A stretch of DNA of 64,000 nt, taken from NCBI GenBank assembly GCA_013298985.1, contig JAAFJS010000001.1, positions 31,855 through 95,854 of the forward strand, in the 5' to 3' direction. Shown here piece after piece: positions 63,727-64,000 of the stretch. The translations under genes were made by a program, and so were the position numbers. The notes below the pieces were generated by a model that searched no databases, was not told where the DNA came from, and saw only the letters and a program-made list of their open reading frames with translations. This DNA is from Cytophagales bacterium (lineage in GTDB: Bacteria; Bacteroidota; Bacteroidia; Cytophagales; Thermoflexibacteraceae). Each line of letters opens with the position of its first letter. Within the stretch, counting starts at the first letter, position 1.

Positions 63727-64000
63727 TTTTTGAATGGTTATATGGTTATGATGGCTTAGTATCTTATTTTTGACAATGTAAAAATCTTAAAAAATCTCTG
63801 ATATTTATGCAAAAAATGAGAATAAAGTTATAGAATATAGAAAATTAATGCTAAGTTAGTAAGACTTAGAAAATAAACGGAATGGATTATGGTGTAAATG
63901 AATAAGAGAATTGAGGTAATTTTAGTGCAGGACTAAAGTGTTTTTCATCTAATAAATATGGACTTGATGCTAATCCTGTTTTGTATTCCTTTCTGTTTAT

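Noticed and set aside
1-64000. CRISPR arrays, intact insertion sequences, prophage or integrative elements
   Set aside because: No regularly spaced direct repeats, intact transposase or integrase ORF, or phage structural genes were seen; only small dispersed hairpin repeats and one possible decayed transposase end.

Overview
The window reads as a chromosomal segment of a member of the Bacteroidota, most likely a gliding or pigmented Cytophagales-type bacterium; the genus cannot be fixed from the sequence. The evidence is mutually consistent: promoters of the Bacteroidota type (TAnnTTTG, often with TTG 17-23 bases upstream), type IX secretion cargo with both type A and type B C-terminal sorting domains, a PorP/SprF protein, an Oar-like TonB-dependent receptor, many small lipoproteins, zinc-free L31, MeaB, and a carotenoid desaturase. 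Coding density is high and no prophage, integrative element or CRISPR array was seen.

Layout. 1-3.1 kb: start of an unidentified leftward gene, tRNA-Met(CAT), then a compact operon of a tiny exosortase substrate, its exosortase and a GH13 lipoprotein. 3.1-6.2 kb: pheS, rplS, recA. 6.2-11.5 kb, leftward: LolD-like ATPase, AlbA_2/GHKL protein, Oar-like receptor. 12-22.7 kb: parC, an MFS carrier, ppiD-like chaperone, rpmE2, cmk, ettA and lipoproteins. 22.8-30.6 kb, leftward: nitroreductase, lipoprotein, VOC protein, meaB, porP/sprF and a 1176-residue type B T9SS cargo protein with eight Ig-like modules. 30.6-33.5 kb: dispersed hairpin repeat, lipoprotein, a frameshifted coding remnant, a small CxxC lipoprotein, purQ, tRNA-Ser(GGA). 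33.6-39.8 kb: ExbB-small membrane protein-ExbD-ExbD operon, then glycosyltransferase, an OppC-like permease with a very large insertion, and a SpoIIE-type phosphatase. 40-47.2 kb: a 1592-residue S8 protease exported by T9SS, then a cytoplasmic CHAT-AAA fusion followed immediately by a membrane-anchored protein with duplicated winged-helix-like domains. 47.2-64 kb: GH5, Na+/H+ antiporter, CrtI/CrtD-like desaturase and AlkD-like repair protein, TPR protein, tsaB, serine hydrolase, exported TPR-CHAT protein, YraN, DUF1800 protein, gmk and lpdA.

How it fits together: the core is housekeeping (replication, recombination, translation, purine and pyrimidine nucleotide metabolism). The accessory theme is the cell surface: three export or anchoring routes (exosortase, T9SS types A and B, lipoproteins) and energised outer-membrane transport (ExbB/ExbD plus a TonB receptor). 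Two caspase-like CHAT proteins sit about 10 kb apart, one cytoplasmic with an ATPase and a membrane partner, one exported. The CHAT-AAA/membrane winged-helix pair and the exosortase/single-substrate/GH13 operon are the best candidates for little-described systems.
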